From contig NZ_CP130558.2 in NCBI RefSeq assembly GCF_030534315.2, positions 2,780,501 to 2,844,500 of the forward strand: a stretch of DNA of 64,000 nt, in the 5' to 3' direction. The DNA comes from Thermoanaerobacterium sp. CMT5567-10. Lineage in GTDB: Bacteria; Bacillota; Thermoanaerobacteria; Thermoanaerobacterales; Thermoanaerobacteraceae. The notes under the pieces were generated by a model that worked only from the letters and a program-made list of their open reading frames with translations, did no database searches and was not told where the DNA came from. Positions 7,310 to 16,252 of the stretch are shown piece by piece; position 1 is the first letter of the stretch, and each line of letters opens with the position of its first letter. Made by a program: the position numbers and the translations under genes.

Positions 7310-8422
7310 ATGAAGATATTGTTTATTACTTTTATCGATATTTTAAACTCACTTCCACAGAGAAGCCATCATTTGATAGAATATTTAAAGGAAAGATACG
7401 ATTTAACTGTAGTATTTTGCAGATACGACGATCTGGGAGTACTGAAAAGGCAAGAAGGTACTACTAAATATATAGGGATACCTGTGAAATTTGCAAGCCT
7501 TTTTAGTCCTATGACATTGTATAAAAGGTATTTGGAAATTGATTCTGAAAAATATGATATTTGCATTGCCCAAGGACCATGGGCAGGTGTTACAGCAGTA
7601 GAACTTTTGAAGGTTGGGAGAGTAAATTTTTTGGCATATGAGGATATAGATTATTTTCCTGCATTTTTTGAATATGAAGATATTTACAATAGAACGAAGT
7701 ATATGGAAAAATATTGTATAGAAAGTTCAGACATTACATTTTCTGTTAACAAGCAATTGATAGAATTCAGAAAAAATGTGACAGGTATTACACCATATTA
7801 CATACCAAATGGTGTTAATTATGAGTTGTTTAAAGGTGATAAAGTAAAACACAATGGAACTATACTTGTATTTAGCGGTTCATTAGAACATTGGTCAGGA
7901 ATTGAAATGCCTATTAAGGCACTTCCAATATTAAGACGGGAATTAGATGTCTCCATGATGATACTAGGCAGGGGAAGATACGAGCCTGACTTAAGAAAAT
8001 TGTCGAAGGATTACAAAGTTGATGATTTTGTTCATTTTCTTGGAAAGGTTAAATATAAAGACTTGCCGTTGTACTTTAAAAAAGCTGATATAGGCTTGTG
8101 TACGCTTTTTCCAACAGAGCTTATAAAATATTCTTTTCCACTTAAAGCCGTAGAATATATGGCTGCTGGCCTTCCAGTTATAGCAACAGACATTGGTGAC
8201 TTAGGCAAATTGATTAAAGAAAATGAATGTGGTATAACAATAAAGTACAGTATTGCAGACTTTGTAGAAAAAACTATAGATTTGATAGAAAATCATGATA
8301 AAATGAGTATATACGGACAAAATGGAAAAAAATTTGCAAAATCATTTGACTGGAAAGAGCTGTTTAAAAAAGAGATGAGCATAATCTTTGAAAAACTGGA
8401 TAAAAGAATAAAATGTAATTGA
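7310..8422 (+). CDS. GT4-type glycosyltransferase
   Basis: A 370-residue protein with two Rossmann halves as in GT-B enzymes. The N-terminal half begins MKILFITFIDI. The C-terminal half (about 180-350) carries the GT4 donor-site features: VFSGSLEHWSGIE, LGRGRYEPDL, and FPLKAVEYMAAGLPVIATDIG with the conserved acidic and glycine residues. It probably transfers a nucleotide-activated sugar to a cytoplasmic-face acceptor. AGGAGGG precedes the ATG. It follows the broken host gene, and such enzymes sit near coat or surface genes in spore-formers, but acceptor and sugar are unknown. Confidence 0.85.
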   Translation: MKILFITFIDILNSLPQRSHHLIEYLKERYDLTVVFCRYDDLGVLKRQEGTTKYIGIPVKFASLFSPMTLYKRYLEIDSEKYDICIAQGPWAGVTAVELLKVGRVNFLAYEDIDYFPAFFEYEDIYNRTKYMEKYCIESSDITFSVNKQLIEFRKNVTGITPYYIPNGVNYELFKGDKVKHNGTILVFSGSLEHWSGIEMPIKALPILRRELDVSMMILGRGRYEPDLRKLSKDYKVDDFVHFLGKVKYKDLPLYFKKADIGLCTLFPTELIKYSFPLKAVEYMAAGLPVIATDIGDLGKLIKENECGITIKYSIADFVEKTIDLIENHDKMSIYGQNGKKFAKSFDWKELFKKEMSIIFEKLDKRIKCN

Positions 8423-8434
8423 AAGGTGATTATT

Positions 8435-8701
8435 ATGAGCAAAAGTATTAAAGATGATGTACTTTTAAGGTTAAAAACTATAAAAGGCCATATAGCTGGA
8501 ATTGAGAAAATGGTTGAAGAGGATAAAGGATGTTCAAACATTTTGCTACAAATAGCAGCAGTAAGAGCTTCCTTAGAAAAAGTTGGATTATCTATAATAA
8601 ATGAACATGCAGAACAGTGTTTTCTTTCAAATGAAGACGGAAAGATAACGTATGAGGAGCTGCAGAGCGTAGTTGACTTATTAGTAAAATTTTTAAAATA
8701 A
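8435..8701 (+). CDS. CsoR/FrmR-family metal-sensing repressor (DUF156)
   Basis: An 88-residue all-helical protein of the CsoR family. It has the first-helix signature (LLRLKTIKGHIAGIEKMVEE) and the Cys-His-Cys pattern of copper sensors: Cys in DKGCSNIL, then EHAEQC, matching the Cys/His-x3-Cys ligand set. In the apo form such tetramers bind DNA, and metal binding releases it. A GTG at 8426 is possible, but ATG 8435 has GAAAGGTGA at the correct spacing. No copper ATPase or chaperone gene lies next to it, so the ligand and regulon are uncertain. A terminator follows. Confidence 0.85.
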   Translation: MSKSIKDDVLLRLKTIKGHIAGIEKMVEEDKGCSNILLQIAAVRASLEKVGLSIINEHAEQCFLSNEDGKITYEELQSVVDLLVKFLK

Positions 8702-8728
8702 AGATCATATTAATACAATGAAAGTTAT

Positions 8729-8755
8729 AAAAGGGTTTGGCAGGCAGACCCTTTT
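8729..8755 (+). terminator. Terminator after the CsoR-type gene
   Basis: AAAAGGGT / ACCCTTTT stem with an 11-base loop, ending in TTTT. Confidence 0.75.
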
Positions 8756-8782
8756 ATAAAATTTATAAAATATGTCTTAGTA

Positions 8783-8811
8783 TTGATAAAGAAAATTAAA
8801 AGATGTATAAT
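8783..8811 (+). promoter_or_regulatory. Sigma-A promoter of the DUF3006 gene
   Basis: TTGATA (8783-8788), 17-bp spacer, TATAAT (8806-8811), 23 bp before the start codon at 8834. Confidence 0.75.
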
Positions 8812-8833
8812 AATTAAAAAGAAGGTGTATTAG

Positions 8834-9049
8834 ATGAGAATACATGGTATTGTTGATAAAATAGAAGATGATGTGGCAATAGTCATTCTTGATGATGACA
8901 GAAAGATAAATATTCCGATAAAATATCTTCCTAGTAATATAGCTGAAGAGGATGTTATTGATATCAGTTTAGATGTTGATAAAGAAAAGACTGGTGAGAG
9001 AGCGCATAAGTTAAAAAAGATGATAGAAGAATCCAGAAAAGAGGATTAA
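8834..9049 (+). CDS. DUF3006 family protein
   Basis: A 71-residue acidic protein: GIVDKIEDDVAIVILDDDRK is the typical start of the DUF3006 beta-barrel, followed by IPIKYLP and a charged helical tail (ERAHKLKKMIEES). The family has no firmly known function and often sits beside ComEC-type or metallo-hydrolase genes. Here it stands alone with its own promoter and AAGAAGGTG ribosome site, between the CsoR-type gene and the hydrogenase operon. Confidence 0.8.
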   Translation: MRIHGIVDKIEDDVAIVILDDDRKINIPIKYLPSNIAEEDVIDISLDVDKEKTGERAHKLKKMIEESRKED

Positions 9050-9085
9050 TTATTTTAGTTTGATTTGTTAATAAATTAACTATTA

Positions 9086-9114
9086 TTTACTTAAATTCTT
9101 TTGTGTAGTAAAAT
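9086..9114 (+). promoter_or_regulatory. Predicted hfs operon promoter
   Basis: TTTACT (9086-9091), 17-bp spacer, TAAAAT (9109-9114). It is weaker than consensus, as expected for a regulated promoter. Confidence 0.5.
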
Positions 9115-9118
9115 AATT

Positions 9119-9131
9119 GTATACAGTATAC
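9119..9131. promoter_or_regulatory. Palindrome GTATACAGTATAC at the hfs start site
   Basis: A perfect 13-bp inverted repeat (6-bp arms, one central base) spanning the transcription start expected from the preceding promoter. It is placed as a repressor operator would be; the binding protein is unknown. Confidence 0.5.
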
Positions 9132-9143
9132 GGGTGATTTTTT

Positions 9144-9389
9144 ATGGTTATTACTGTTTGTGTAGGTAGTTCATGTCATCTTAAAGGCTCCTACAATGTT
9201 ATAAATGAATTAAAAAAATTTATTAAAGATTATAATCTTGAGGACAAGGTGGAATTAAAAGCGGATTTTTGCATGGGCAATTGTTTAAGAGCAGTTTCTG
9301 TAAAAATTGACGACGGAAAGTGTTTGTCAATTAAACCAAATAGCGTTGAAAAATTTTTTAAAGAATATGTGCTAGGCAATTTACAATGA
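9144..9389 (+). CDS. hfsA: HfsA, thioredoxin-like [2Fe-2S] ferredoxin
   Basis: An 81-residue protein of the NuoE/HydC-like thioredoxin-fold ferredoxins. The four ligands of a [2Fe-2S] cluster are visible as CVGSSC (residues 6-11) and CMGNC (about 43-47). It probably shuttles electrons to or from the hydrogenase subunits. It is the first gene of the hfs operon and overlaps hfsB by ATGA, so translation is coupled. The same four-gene order is known from Thermoanaerobacterium, where hfs is the main hydrogen-producing locus. Which hydrogenase subunit it contacts is not evident. Confidence 0.85.
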   Translation: MVITVCVGSSCHLKGSYNVINELKKFIKDYNLEDKVELKADFCMGNCLRAVSVKIDDGKCLSIKPNSVEKFFKEYVLGNLQ

Positions 9390-11104
9390 GTGTCATAAAT
9401 TTTAAAAAAGCAAATTGCAGAAACTGCTATAAGTGCATTAGATATTGCCCTGTAAAAGCTATAAAAGTTAATAATGAACAAGCTGAAATAGTTGATTACC
9501 TGTGTATTGCTTGTGGAAGATGTTTAAATGTGTGTCCACAAAATGCCAAAACCGTAAGGTCAGATGTAGAAAAAGTTAAAGCTTTTGTAAAAAAAGGTGA
9601 TAAAGTTGTTTTTACAATAGCACCATCTTATCCTGCACTTGTAGGAAATGGCAGAGCCTTTAAATTTCTTAATGCTTTAAAAAGTTTGGGGGCTGAAATG
9701 ATAATAGAAACTTCAGTAGGAGCTATGTTTATATCTAAAGAGTATGAAAGGTATTATAATGATTTAAAATATGACAATCTTATTACTACTTCATGTCCAT
9801 CTATAAATTATTTGATTGAGAAGTACTATCCTGATCTAATAAATTGCCTTGTACCAGTTGTATCACCTATGATTGCTGTTGGTAGGGCTGTTAAAAAAGT
9901 TTATGGCAATGAAATAAAGGTAGTGTTTATAGGACCTTGCTTAGCAAAGAAAGTGGAGATGAATGATTTCAGCTGTGAAGGTGCAATAGATGCTGTTTTG
10001 ACATTTGAAGAGATTATAGAATGGTTAGATGAAGCTGGAATCAATATTGATTCCATGGAGGAATTTACAGATTGTGTTGATACAATGTTGCCATTTAAAT
10101 TATATCCTATTGAAGGTAAAACTATTGACTGCATGGATATCGATTTAAATTTGAGAAAAGTTGTATCTGTGTCTTCGATTGACAATGTTAAGGAGCTTTT
10201 GGACGATATAAGGTCAGGCAACTTGCACGGATATTGGATAGAAGCAAATGCTTGTGATGGAGGGTGTATTAATGGACCAGCCTTCGGAAAGTTAAATAAT
10301 AGTGTTGTTAAAAGAAAAGAAGAAGTGATTAATTATTCAAATACAAAGGCGAACTTTGTTAATGATATTAACAATATGATTGATTGTTCAGTAGATTTTA
10401 GCAGGAAATTTATAAATTTAAGTGATAAATGGAAGATTCCTAGTGAGGAAGAAATAAAAGATATTTTATCAAAAATCGGAAAGCTTACTAAGGAAGATGA
10501 ACTAAATTGTGGTGCATGTGGTTATGATACATGTAGAGAGAAGGCTATAGCTGTTTTTAATGGAATGGCGGAACCATATATGTGTTTGCCATATATGAGA
10601 GGGAGAGCTGAAACTTTATCTAACATTATAATCAGTTCTACACCTAACGCTATAATTGCTGTTAATAACGAGTATGAGATACAAGAAATGAATAGAGCTT
10701 TTGAGAAGATGTTTTTAGTAAATTCATCAATGGTTAAAAACGAGAATCTATCCTTGATATTTGATATATCGGATTTTAAAGATGTGATTGAAAACAAAAA
10801 AAGTATTTTCAATAAAAAGGTATCATTTAAAAATTATGGAATTATTGCGTTAGAGAGTATTTATTATTTAGAAGAATATAAAATTGCAATTGGTATTTTT
10901 ACAGATATTACAAAGATAGAAAAGCAGAAAGAGGCTTTTTCAAAGGTTAAAAGGGAAAACTACCAGTTGGCACAGCAAGTAATAGATAGGCAGATGAAAG
11001 TGGCGCAGGAGATTGCAAGTCTTTTAGGAGAGACAACTGCGGAGACAAAAGTTATATTGACTAGAATGAAGGATATGCTATTAAATCAAGGTGATGATGA
11101 ATGA
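9386..11104 (+). CDS. hfsB: HfsB, [FeFe]-hydrogenase-like protein with PAS domain
   Basis: A 572-residue protein. Two [4Fe-4S] motifs (CRNCYKCIRYCP and CIACGRCLNVCP, residues about 11-51) lead into an H-cluster domain (about 65-345), a further Fe-S motif (CGACGYDTC with a later CLPY, about 374-405), a PAS domain (about 412-520) and a C-terminal coiled coil. The H-cluster cysteines are present (TTSCPS, IGPCLAKK, ACDGGC). Where catalytic enzymes have TSCCP, the first Cys (proton-transfer residue) is Ser, as in sensory HydS-type proteins. I infer a hydrogen or redox sensor signalling through PAS rather than a bulk hydrogenase. Confidence 0.88.
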   Translation: MSVINFKKANCRNCYKCIRYCPVKAIKVNNEQAEIVDYLCIACGRCLNVCPQNAKTVRSDVEKVKAFVKKGDKVVFTIAPSYPALVGNGRAFKFLNALKSLGAEMIIETSVGAMFISKEYERYYNDLKYDNLITTSCPSINYLIEKYYPDLINCLVPVVSPMIAVGRAVKKVYGNEIKVVFIGPCLAKKVEMNDFSCEGAIDAVLTFEEIIEWLDEAGINIDSMEEFTDCVDTMLPFKLYPIEGKTIDCMDIDLNLRKVVSVSSIDNVKELLDDIRSGNLHGYWIEANACDGGCINGPAFGKLNNSVVKRKEEVINYSNTKANFVNDINNMIDCSVDFSRKFINLSDKWKIPSEEEIKDILSKIGKLTKEDELNCGACGYDTCREKAIAVFNGMAEPYMCLPYMRGRAETLSNIIISSTPNAIIAVNNEYEIQEMNRAFEKMFLVNSSMVKNENLSLIFDISDFKDVIENKKSIFNKKVSFKNYGIIALESIYYLEEYKIAIGIFTDITKIEKQKEAFSKVKRENYQLAQQVIDRQMKVAQEIASLLGETTAETKVILTRMKDMLLNQGDDE

Positions 11105-12261
11105 GCCATTACATTGATATTGCACATGCATCATTAAACAAATACGGTGAAGAACTGTGCGGTGATAGTGTTCAGATAATAAGAAAAAAAGACTATTTAA
11201 TGGCGGTAATGGCAGATGGATTAGGCAGCGGTGTAAAAGCAAATATTTTATCAACTTTGACAACGCGAATTGTCTCAAAAATGCTTGATATGGGTTCTGA
11301 ATTATCTGATGTTGTAGATACGATAGCGCAAACGCTGCCTATATGCAAAGAAAGAAATATTGCATATTCTACATTTACGGTTGTTTCGATAAATTCTGAC
11401 AATGTTCATGTGGTAGAGTATGATAACCCATCTATATTTTATTTTAAAAATGGAGTTTATAAAAAAATAGATAGAAAATGTGTAGAAATAGGCGATAAAA
11501 GAATTTATGAAAGCAACTTCAAGTTGGACCTCAATGATGCTCTTGTAATTGTATCTGATGGGGTTATACATGCAGGTGTAGGCGGTATATTGAATCTTGG
11601 ATGGCAGTGGGAGAATGTGCAGCAATATCTTGAAAAGACATTAGGAGTTTATAGTGATGCATCTGATATTTGCTATCAGCTTATAACGACTTGCAACAAT
11701 TTATATAAGAATAAACCTGGTGATGATACGACAGCGATAGTTATAAAGGTGAACGAGTCAAAGAAAGTGACTGTAATGGTGGGGCCACCTATCTTAAAGA
11801 ATATGGATGAATGGGTTGTAAGAAAACTCATGAAAAATGAAGGATTAAAGGTAGTATGTGGTGGTACGGCTGCGAAAATTGTAGGAAGAGTTTTAAATAA
11901 AAAGGTTATTACATCGACTGATTATATCGATCCTGATATACCACCACCTGCTTTTATAGATGGAATAGATTTGGTGACAGAAGGAGTTTTGACATTAAGA
12001 AAGACAGTTGAGATTTTTAAAGAATACATCGAAGATGGCAATTCAAACATACTAAGGTATTCAAAGAAGGATGCTGCAACTCGCCTATTTAAAATTTTAA
12101 ATTATGCAACTGATGTAAATTTTTTAGTGGGTCAGGCCGTGAATAGTGCTCATCAAAATCCAGATTTTCCTGCGGATCTTAGAATAAAGGTTAAGATTGT
12201 TGAAGAACTTATTAACTTATTAGAGAAATTAAACAAAAATGTTGAAGTAAATTATTTTTAG
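11101..12261 (+). CDS. hfsC: HfsC, SpoIIE-type PP2C serine phosphatase
   Basis: A 386-residue protein. The N-terminal half (about residues 1-220) is a SpoIIE/PP2C fold with the metal-binding motifs GDSVQ, MADGLGSG, VSDGV and GDDTT. The C-terminal half (about 225-386, VGPPILKNMDEW onward) is a separate domain seen in clostridial hydrogenase loci. It overlaps hfsB by ATGA. Such phosphatases normally dephosphorylate anti-sigma-antagonist-like or other Ser/Thr-phosphorylated proteins. Between a PAS hydrogenase and a catalytic hydrogenase it probably relays the hydrogen signal; its target is not in the window. Confidence 0.85.
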   Translation: MSHYIDIAHASLNKYGEELCGDSVQIIRKKDYLMAVMADGLGSGVKANILSTLTTRIVSKMLDMGSELSDVVDTIAQTLPICKERNIAYSTFTVVSINSDNVHVVEYDNPSIFYFKNGVYKKIDRKCVEIGDKRIYESNFKLDLNDALVIVSDGVIHAGVGGILNLGWQWENVQQYLEKTLGVYSDASDICYQLITTCNNLYKNKPGDDTTAIVIKVNESKKVTVMVGPPILKNMDEWVVRKLMKNEGLKVVCGGTAAKIVGRVLNKKVITSTDYIDPDIPPPAFIDGIDLVTEGVLTLRKTVEIFKEYIEDGNSNILRYSKKDAATRLFKILNYATDVNFLVGQAVNSAHQNPDFPADLRIKVKIVEELINLLEKLNKNVEVNYF

Positions 12262-12276
12262 AAAGGATAGATTGCC

Positions 12277-13791
12277 TTGTTTAAGTTTAACACTGATGTT
12301 CAAATGTTAAAATATGAAGTACTTTATAATGTTGCTAAATTGACATTGGAAGACAGATTAGAAGACGAATACGATGAAATACCTCATGAGATAATTCCGG
12401 GGACAAAACCTAGATTTAGATGCTGCGTATATAAAGAAAGGGCTATAATAGAGCAAAGAACAAAAGTAGCAATGGGGAAAAATTTAAAGCGGACAATGAG
12501 ACATGCAGTAGATGGTGAGGAACCTGTAATTCAAGTTTTGGATATTGCTTGCGAAGAGTGCCCTATAAAAAGGTATCGTGTTACAGAAGCGTGCCGAGGA
12601 TGTATCACTCATAGATGTACTGAAGTATGTCCCAAAGGCGCAATATCGATAATCAATAAAAAAAGCCATATTGACTATGATAAGTGCATAGAATGCGGCA
12701 GATGCAAAGATGCTTGCCCATACAATGCCATATCTGATAATTTAAGGCCATGTATCAGGTCTTGTGCAGCAAAAGCTATAACAATGGATGAGGAATTAAA
12801 AGCTGCTATAAATTATGAGAAATGTACTTCTTGTGGTGCTTGTACTTTGGCTTGCCCATTTGGTGCAATAACAGACAAATCATACATTGTGGATATAATA
12901 AGAGCGATAAAAAGCGGTAAAAAAGTTTATGCTTTAGTAGCACCTGCAATAGCGTCTCAATTTAAAGATGCAACAGTAGGTCAAATAAAATCTGCTTTGA
13001 GGGAATTTGGCTTTGCGGATGTAATAGAAGTTGCACTTGGAGCAGACTTTGTTGCAGTAGAAGAAGCCAAGGAGTTTGAAGAAAGGATAAAAGACTTAAA
13101 AGTAATGACAAGTTCCTGCTGTCCAGCATTTGTAGCCCATATAAAAAAGAGCTATCCAGAATTGGTTCATAATATATCTACAACAGTATCGCCAATGACA
13201 GCAATATCAAAATACATTAAAAAGCATGATCCTATGGCAATGACAGTATTTATAGGACCGTGTACTGCAAAGAAATCTGAAGTGATGAGAGAAGATATAA
13301 AAGGTATAACAGATTTTGCTATGACATTTGAGGAGATGGCTGCTATTCTGGATGCAGCAAAGATAGACATAAAAGAACAACAAGATGTTGAAGTGGATGA
13401 TGCTACACTATTTGGGAGAAAATTTGCAAGATCTGGCGGTGTTTTAGAAGCGGTAATTGAAGCGATAAAAGAGATAGATGCAGATACTGAAATCAATCCG
13501 ATAATTTGTAATGGACTTGAAGAGTGCAATAAGACGTTGAAAATAATGAAGGCAGGTAAATTGCCAAATAATTTTGTAGAAGGTATGGCTTGTGTTGGCG
13601 GTTGCATCGGTGGTGCTGGTGTCATCAACAACAACGTAAATCAAGCAAAATTAGCTGTAAATAAATTTGGTGATGCATCTTTGTATAAGAACATAAAAGA
13701 GAGAGTCAACCAGTTAGATGCGGATGAAGTTGATTTTCATATTGGTCACAGTTCGGATGAGTCCAATAAGACTTCATGCAAAGAAGCATGA
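12277..13791 (+). CDS. hfsD: HfsD, catalytic [FeFe] hydrogenase
   Basis: A 504-residue protein that catalyses reversible proton reduction to H2. Multiple N-terminal Fe-S ligands (CRGCITHRCTEVCP, CIECGRCKDACP, then CTSCGACTLACP, about residues 95-200) feed an H-cluster domain with all three signatures: TSSCCP (both cysteines present), IGPCTAKKSE and EGMACVGGCIGG. Unlike HfsB it therefore keeps the proton-transfer Cys. The start is TTG 12277 with AAAGGA 9 bp upstream. It is the last gene of hfsABCD and is followed by a hairpin. Homologues of this locus carry most fermentative H2 production in Thermoanaerobacterium (established knowledge). Confidence 0.92.
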   Translation: MFKFNTDVQMLKYEVLYNVAKLTLEDRLEDEYDEIPHEIIPGTKPRFRCCVYKERAIIEQRTKVAMGKNLKRTMRHAVDGEEPVIQVLDIACEECPIKRYRVTEACRGCITHRCTEVCPKGAISIINKKSHIDYDKCIECGRCKDACPYNAISDNLRPCIRSCAAKAITMDEELKAAINYEKCTSCGACTLACPFGAITDKSYIVDIIRAIKSGKKVYALVAPAIASQFKDATVGQIKSALREFGFADVIEVALGADFVAVEEAKEFEERIKDLKVMTSSCCPAFVAHIKKSYPELVHNISTTVSPMTAISKYIKKHDPMAMTVFIGPCTAKKSEVMREDIKGITDFAMTFEEMAAILDAAKIDIKEQQDVEVDDATLFGRKFARSGGVLEAVIEAIKEIDADTEINPIICNGLEECNKTLKIMKAGKLPNNFVEGMACVGGCIGGAGVINNNVNQAKLAVNKFGDASLYKNIKERVNQLDADEVDFHIGHSSDESNKTSCKEA

Positions 13792-13808
13792 TATTAATTT
13801 TAAAGAGG

Positions 13809-13827
13809 GGGTCCACTTTTAGGACCC
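13809..13827 (+). terminator. Hairpin after hfsD
   Basis: GGGTCC / GGACCC stem with a 7-base loop, followed by a weak T-rich stretch (TATTATTATTT). Confidence 0.6.
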
Positions 13828-13840
13828 TATTATTATTTAC

Positions 13841-13870
13841 TTGAAATATCTGATGATATTAACATATAAT
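13841..13870 (+). promoter_or_regulatory. Sigma-A promoter of the cysteine desulfurase operon
   Basis: TTGAAA (13841-13846), 18-bp spacer, TATAAT (13865-13870). Confidence 0.7.
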
Positions 13871-13908
13871 ATATTTATTAGTACAAAGACATGTGAGGAT
13901 TGGTAAAA

Positions 13909-15063
13909 ATGGAGGTATATCTTGATAACAGTGCAACAACAAAAGTTCGCAAAGAAGTAATTGACAAGATGGTTGATGTTATGGAAAATGAGTATGGCAA
14001 TCCTTCATCAGTCCATCTTAAAGGATATAAAGCTGAGAAGATATTATTAGAATCGAGAAGAAATGTTGCAAAATTATTAGGGTGTGAAGCAGATGAGATA
14101 ATTTATACTTCTGGTGGCACAGAATCTAATAATTTTGCTATACGTGGAATAGCATACGGCATGAAGAGACTGGGAAACCATATAATTACTTCAAAGATTG
14201 AACATCCATCTGTTTTAAATGTGATGAAACAGCTTGAGGAAGAGGGGTATGATATTACATATCTTGATGTAGACAATCGAGGGAATATAGATTTGGATGA
14301 ACTTGAAGGTGCTATAAATGATAAAACAATTTTAATATCTATTATGGCAGTGAACAATGAAATAGGGACCATTGAACCTATTGAAGACATTGCGAAATTA
14401 AAAGAAAAGGCCAAGAATGCATATTTTCATGTAGATGGGATACAGGCAGTGGGCAAGATTGAGTTGGACGTGAAGAGTCAAAAGATAGATCTTTTATCTT
14501 TAAGTGGCCATAAAATGCATGGCCCAAAAGGTATAGGTGCTATCTATATAAAAAGAGGTGTTAAAATAAAGCCTATATTATATGGCGGTGGTCAGGAAGG
14601 AAATTTAAGGTCAGGTACTGAAAATCTGCCTGGTATTGTAGGCCTTGGAGAAGCTTGTAGGCTGATAAAGGAAAATATTCATGAATACGAGTCGAAGCTT
14701 ATACATTTGAAAAAGAGGCTGTACGACGGAATCAAAAGTGAAATATCTGATATTCACTTAAATGGTCCTGATATAGATAAAGGTGCACCACAGATATTAA
14801 ATGTTTCATTTTTGGGTGTAAGAGGAGAAGTACTGCTTCACGCACTAGAAGAAAAGGGTATATATGTATCTACAGGTTCTGCTTGCTCGTCTCACAAAAA
14901 TACAGAAAGCCATGTATTAAAGGCTATAGGATTAAGTCATGAATATATTGAAGGAGCGATTAGATTTTCTTTTAGCATTTTTAATACAGATGAAGAGATA
15001 GATTACACAATAGATGCTTTGAAAGATAAAGTGAATTTCTTAAGAAAATACAAAAGGAGGTAA
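13909..15063 (+). CDS. iscS: Cysteine desulfurase (NifS/IscS family)
   Basis: A 384-residue PLP enzyme that takes sulfur from cysteine and holds it as a persulfide. Visible features are YLDNSATT, the TSGGTESNN phosphate-binding region, HVDGIQAVGK, the PLP lysine in SLSGHKMHGPKG (about residue 203) and the active-site Cys in STGSACSS (about residue 326). ATG 13909 (MEVYLDN) is preferred over TTG 13900 by its ribosome site. ThiI follows after 2 bp, so the pair probably supplies persulfide for 4-thiouridine. It may also serve Fe-S cluster assembly, which the adjacent hydrogenases need. Confidence 0.93.
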   Translation: MEVYLDNSATTKVRKEVIDKMVDVMENEYGNPSSVHLKGYKAEKILLESRRNVAKLLGCEADEIIYTSGGTESNNFAIRGIAYGMKRLGNHIITSKIEHPSVLNVMKQLEEEGYDITYLDVDNRGNIDLDELEGAINDKTILISIMAVNNEIGTIEPIEDIAKLKEKAKNAYFHVDGIQAVGKIELDVKSQKIDLLSLSGHKMHGPKGIGAIYIKRGVKIKPILYGGGQEGNLRSGTENLPGIVGLGEACRLIKENIHEYESKLIHLKKRLYDGIKSEISDIHLNGPDIDKGAPQILNVSFLGVRGEVLLHALEEKGIYVSTGSACSSHKNTESHVLKAIGLSHEYIEGAIRFSFSIFNTDEEIDYTIDALKDKVNFLRKYKRR

Positions 15064-15065
15064 AA

Positions 15066-16217
15066 ATGGATATAATTCTTATAAAGTATGGAGAATTAGC
15101 ATTAAAAGGCGATAATAGAGCATTTTTTGAGAATAAACTTGTTAAAAATATCAAAGAAGCATTAAAAGGTTATGATGGAATAAAAGTAGAGAAGACCCAT
15201 GGTAGAATATACGTAGAATGTGACGGAAATGTAAATGAGGTTATAGATAAACTTAAAAAAGTTTTTGGCATAGTAGGTATGACTGTAGCGAAAAAGGTTG
15301 ATTTAGATCTTGATGCAATATACAATGCAGCGATTGAGCTTATGAGAAGCTATTTAGGTAAGAGTTTTAAAGTAGAGACTAGGAGGCCAAATAAATCATT
15401 TCCTTATGAGAGTATGGAAATAAGCAGGATGGTTGGAGGCAAAATTTTGCAAAACATAAAGAATGTTCATGTTGATGTGCATAATCCAGACATCGTCTTA
15501 AATATAGAAATACGGGAGAAGGCTTATTTGTATTCTGGTATAACAGATGGAATAGGTGGCATGCCGCTTGGGACAAATGGTAGGGCAGTTGTTCTTTTGT
15601 CAGGTGGAATAGACAGCCCTGTTGCTGCATGGATGATGATGAAAAGAGGAGTAGAAGTAGAAGCTGTGTATTTTCATAGCCCGCCATATACACAGGAGAG
15701 GGCAAAAGACAAGGTTATAGATTTGTGCAAAAAACTTTCAGAATATGGACAAGATATATACTTGCATGTAGTTAGTTTTACGGATTTTCAGCTTGCCATA
15801 TATGATAAATGCCCTCCAAAGATGACGACCATAATAATGAGAAGGATGATGATGAGGGTTGCTGAAAATATTGCCAATAAGTACGGAGCAAAAGCACTTA
15901 TAACAGGTGAAAGCCTAGGACAAGTAGCAAGCCAGACCATAGAAAGCTTATACTGTACAAATGCGGTAACACATATGCCTGTGTTTAGACCATTAATTGG
16001 AATGGATAAAAGTGAGATAGTGGAAATATCACAAAAAATTGGGACATACGACATATCAATAAGACCTTATGAAGACTGCTGTACAATTTTTGTTCCTAAG
16101 CATCCTATAATAAAACCGGATTTAGAAGAAGTCATAGAAGGCGAAAAAAATATTGACTATGAAAAATTTATAGACAGTTTAGTGATAGACCAAATCAAGA
16201 TAAAACAAGATAGTTAA
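15066..16217 (+). CDS. thiI: tRNA 4-thiouridine synthetase ThiI
   Basis: A 383-residue enzyme that adenylates tRNA uridine 8 and receives sulfur from the cysteine desulfurase. It has an N-terminal ferredoxin-like and THUMP domain (about residues 1-165) and a PP-loop ATPase with SGGIDSPVAAW (about 180-190). The rhodanese domain of the enterobacterial protein is absent, as is usual in Firmicutes. AAGGAGGT precedes the ATG. It forms a two-gene operon with iscS and ends at a bidirectional terminator shared with the convergent ychF. Confidence 0.93.
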   Translation: MDIILIKYGELALKGDNRAFFENKLVKNIKEALKGYDGIKVEKTHGRIYVECDGNVNEVIDKLKKVFGIVGMTVAKKVDLDLDAIYNAAIELMRSYLGKSFKVETRRPNKSFPYESMEISRMVGGKILQNIKNVHVDVHNPDIVLNIEIREKAYLYSGITDGIGGMPLGTNGRAVVLLSGGIDSPVAAWMMMKRGVEVEAVYFHSPPYTQERAKDKVIDLCKKLSEYGQDIYLHVVSFTDFQLAIYDKCPPKMTTIIMRRMMMRVAENIANKYGAKALITGESLGQVASQTIESLYCTNAVTHMPVFRPLIGMDKSEIVEISQKIGTYDISIRPYEDCCTIFVPKHPIIKPDLEEVIEGEKNIDYEKFIDSLVIDQIKIKQDS

Positions 16218-16220
16218 AAT

Positions 16221-16250
16221 AAATCCCATAGATTACCATCTATGGGATTT
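16221..16250. terminator. Bidirectional terminator between thiI and ychF
   Basis: A 12-bp perfect stem (AAATCCCATAGA / TCTATGGGATTT) with a 6-base loop between converging genes. T-rich flanks lie on both sides. Confidence 0.8.
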
Positions 16251-16252
16251 TC

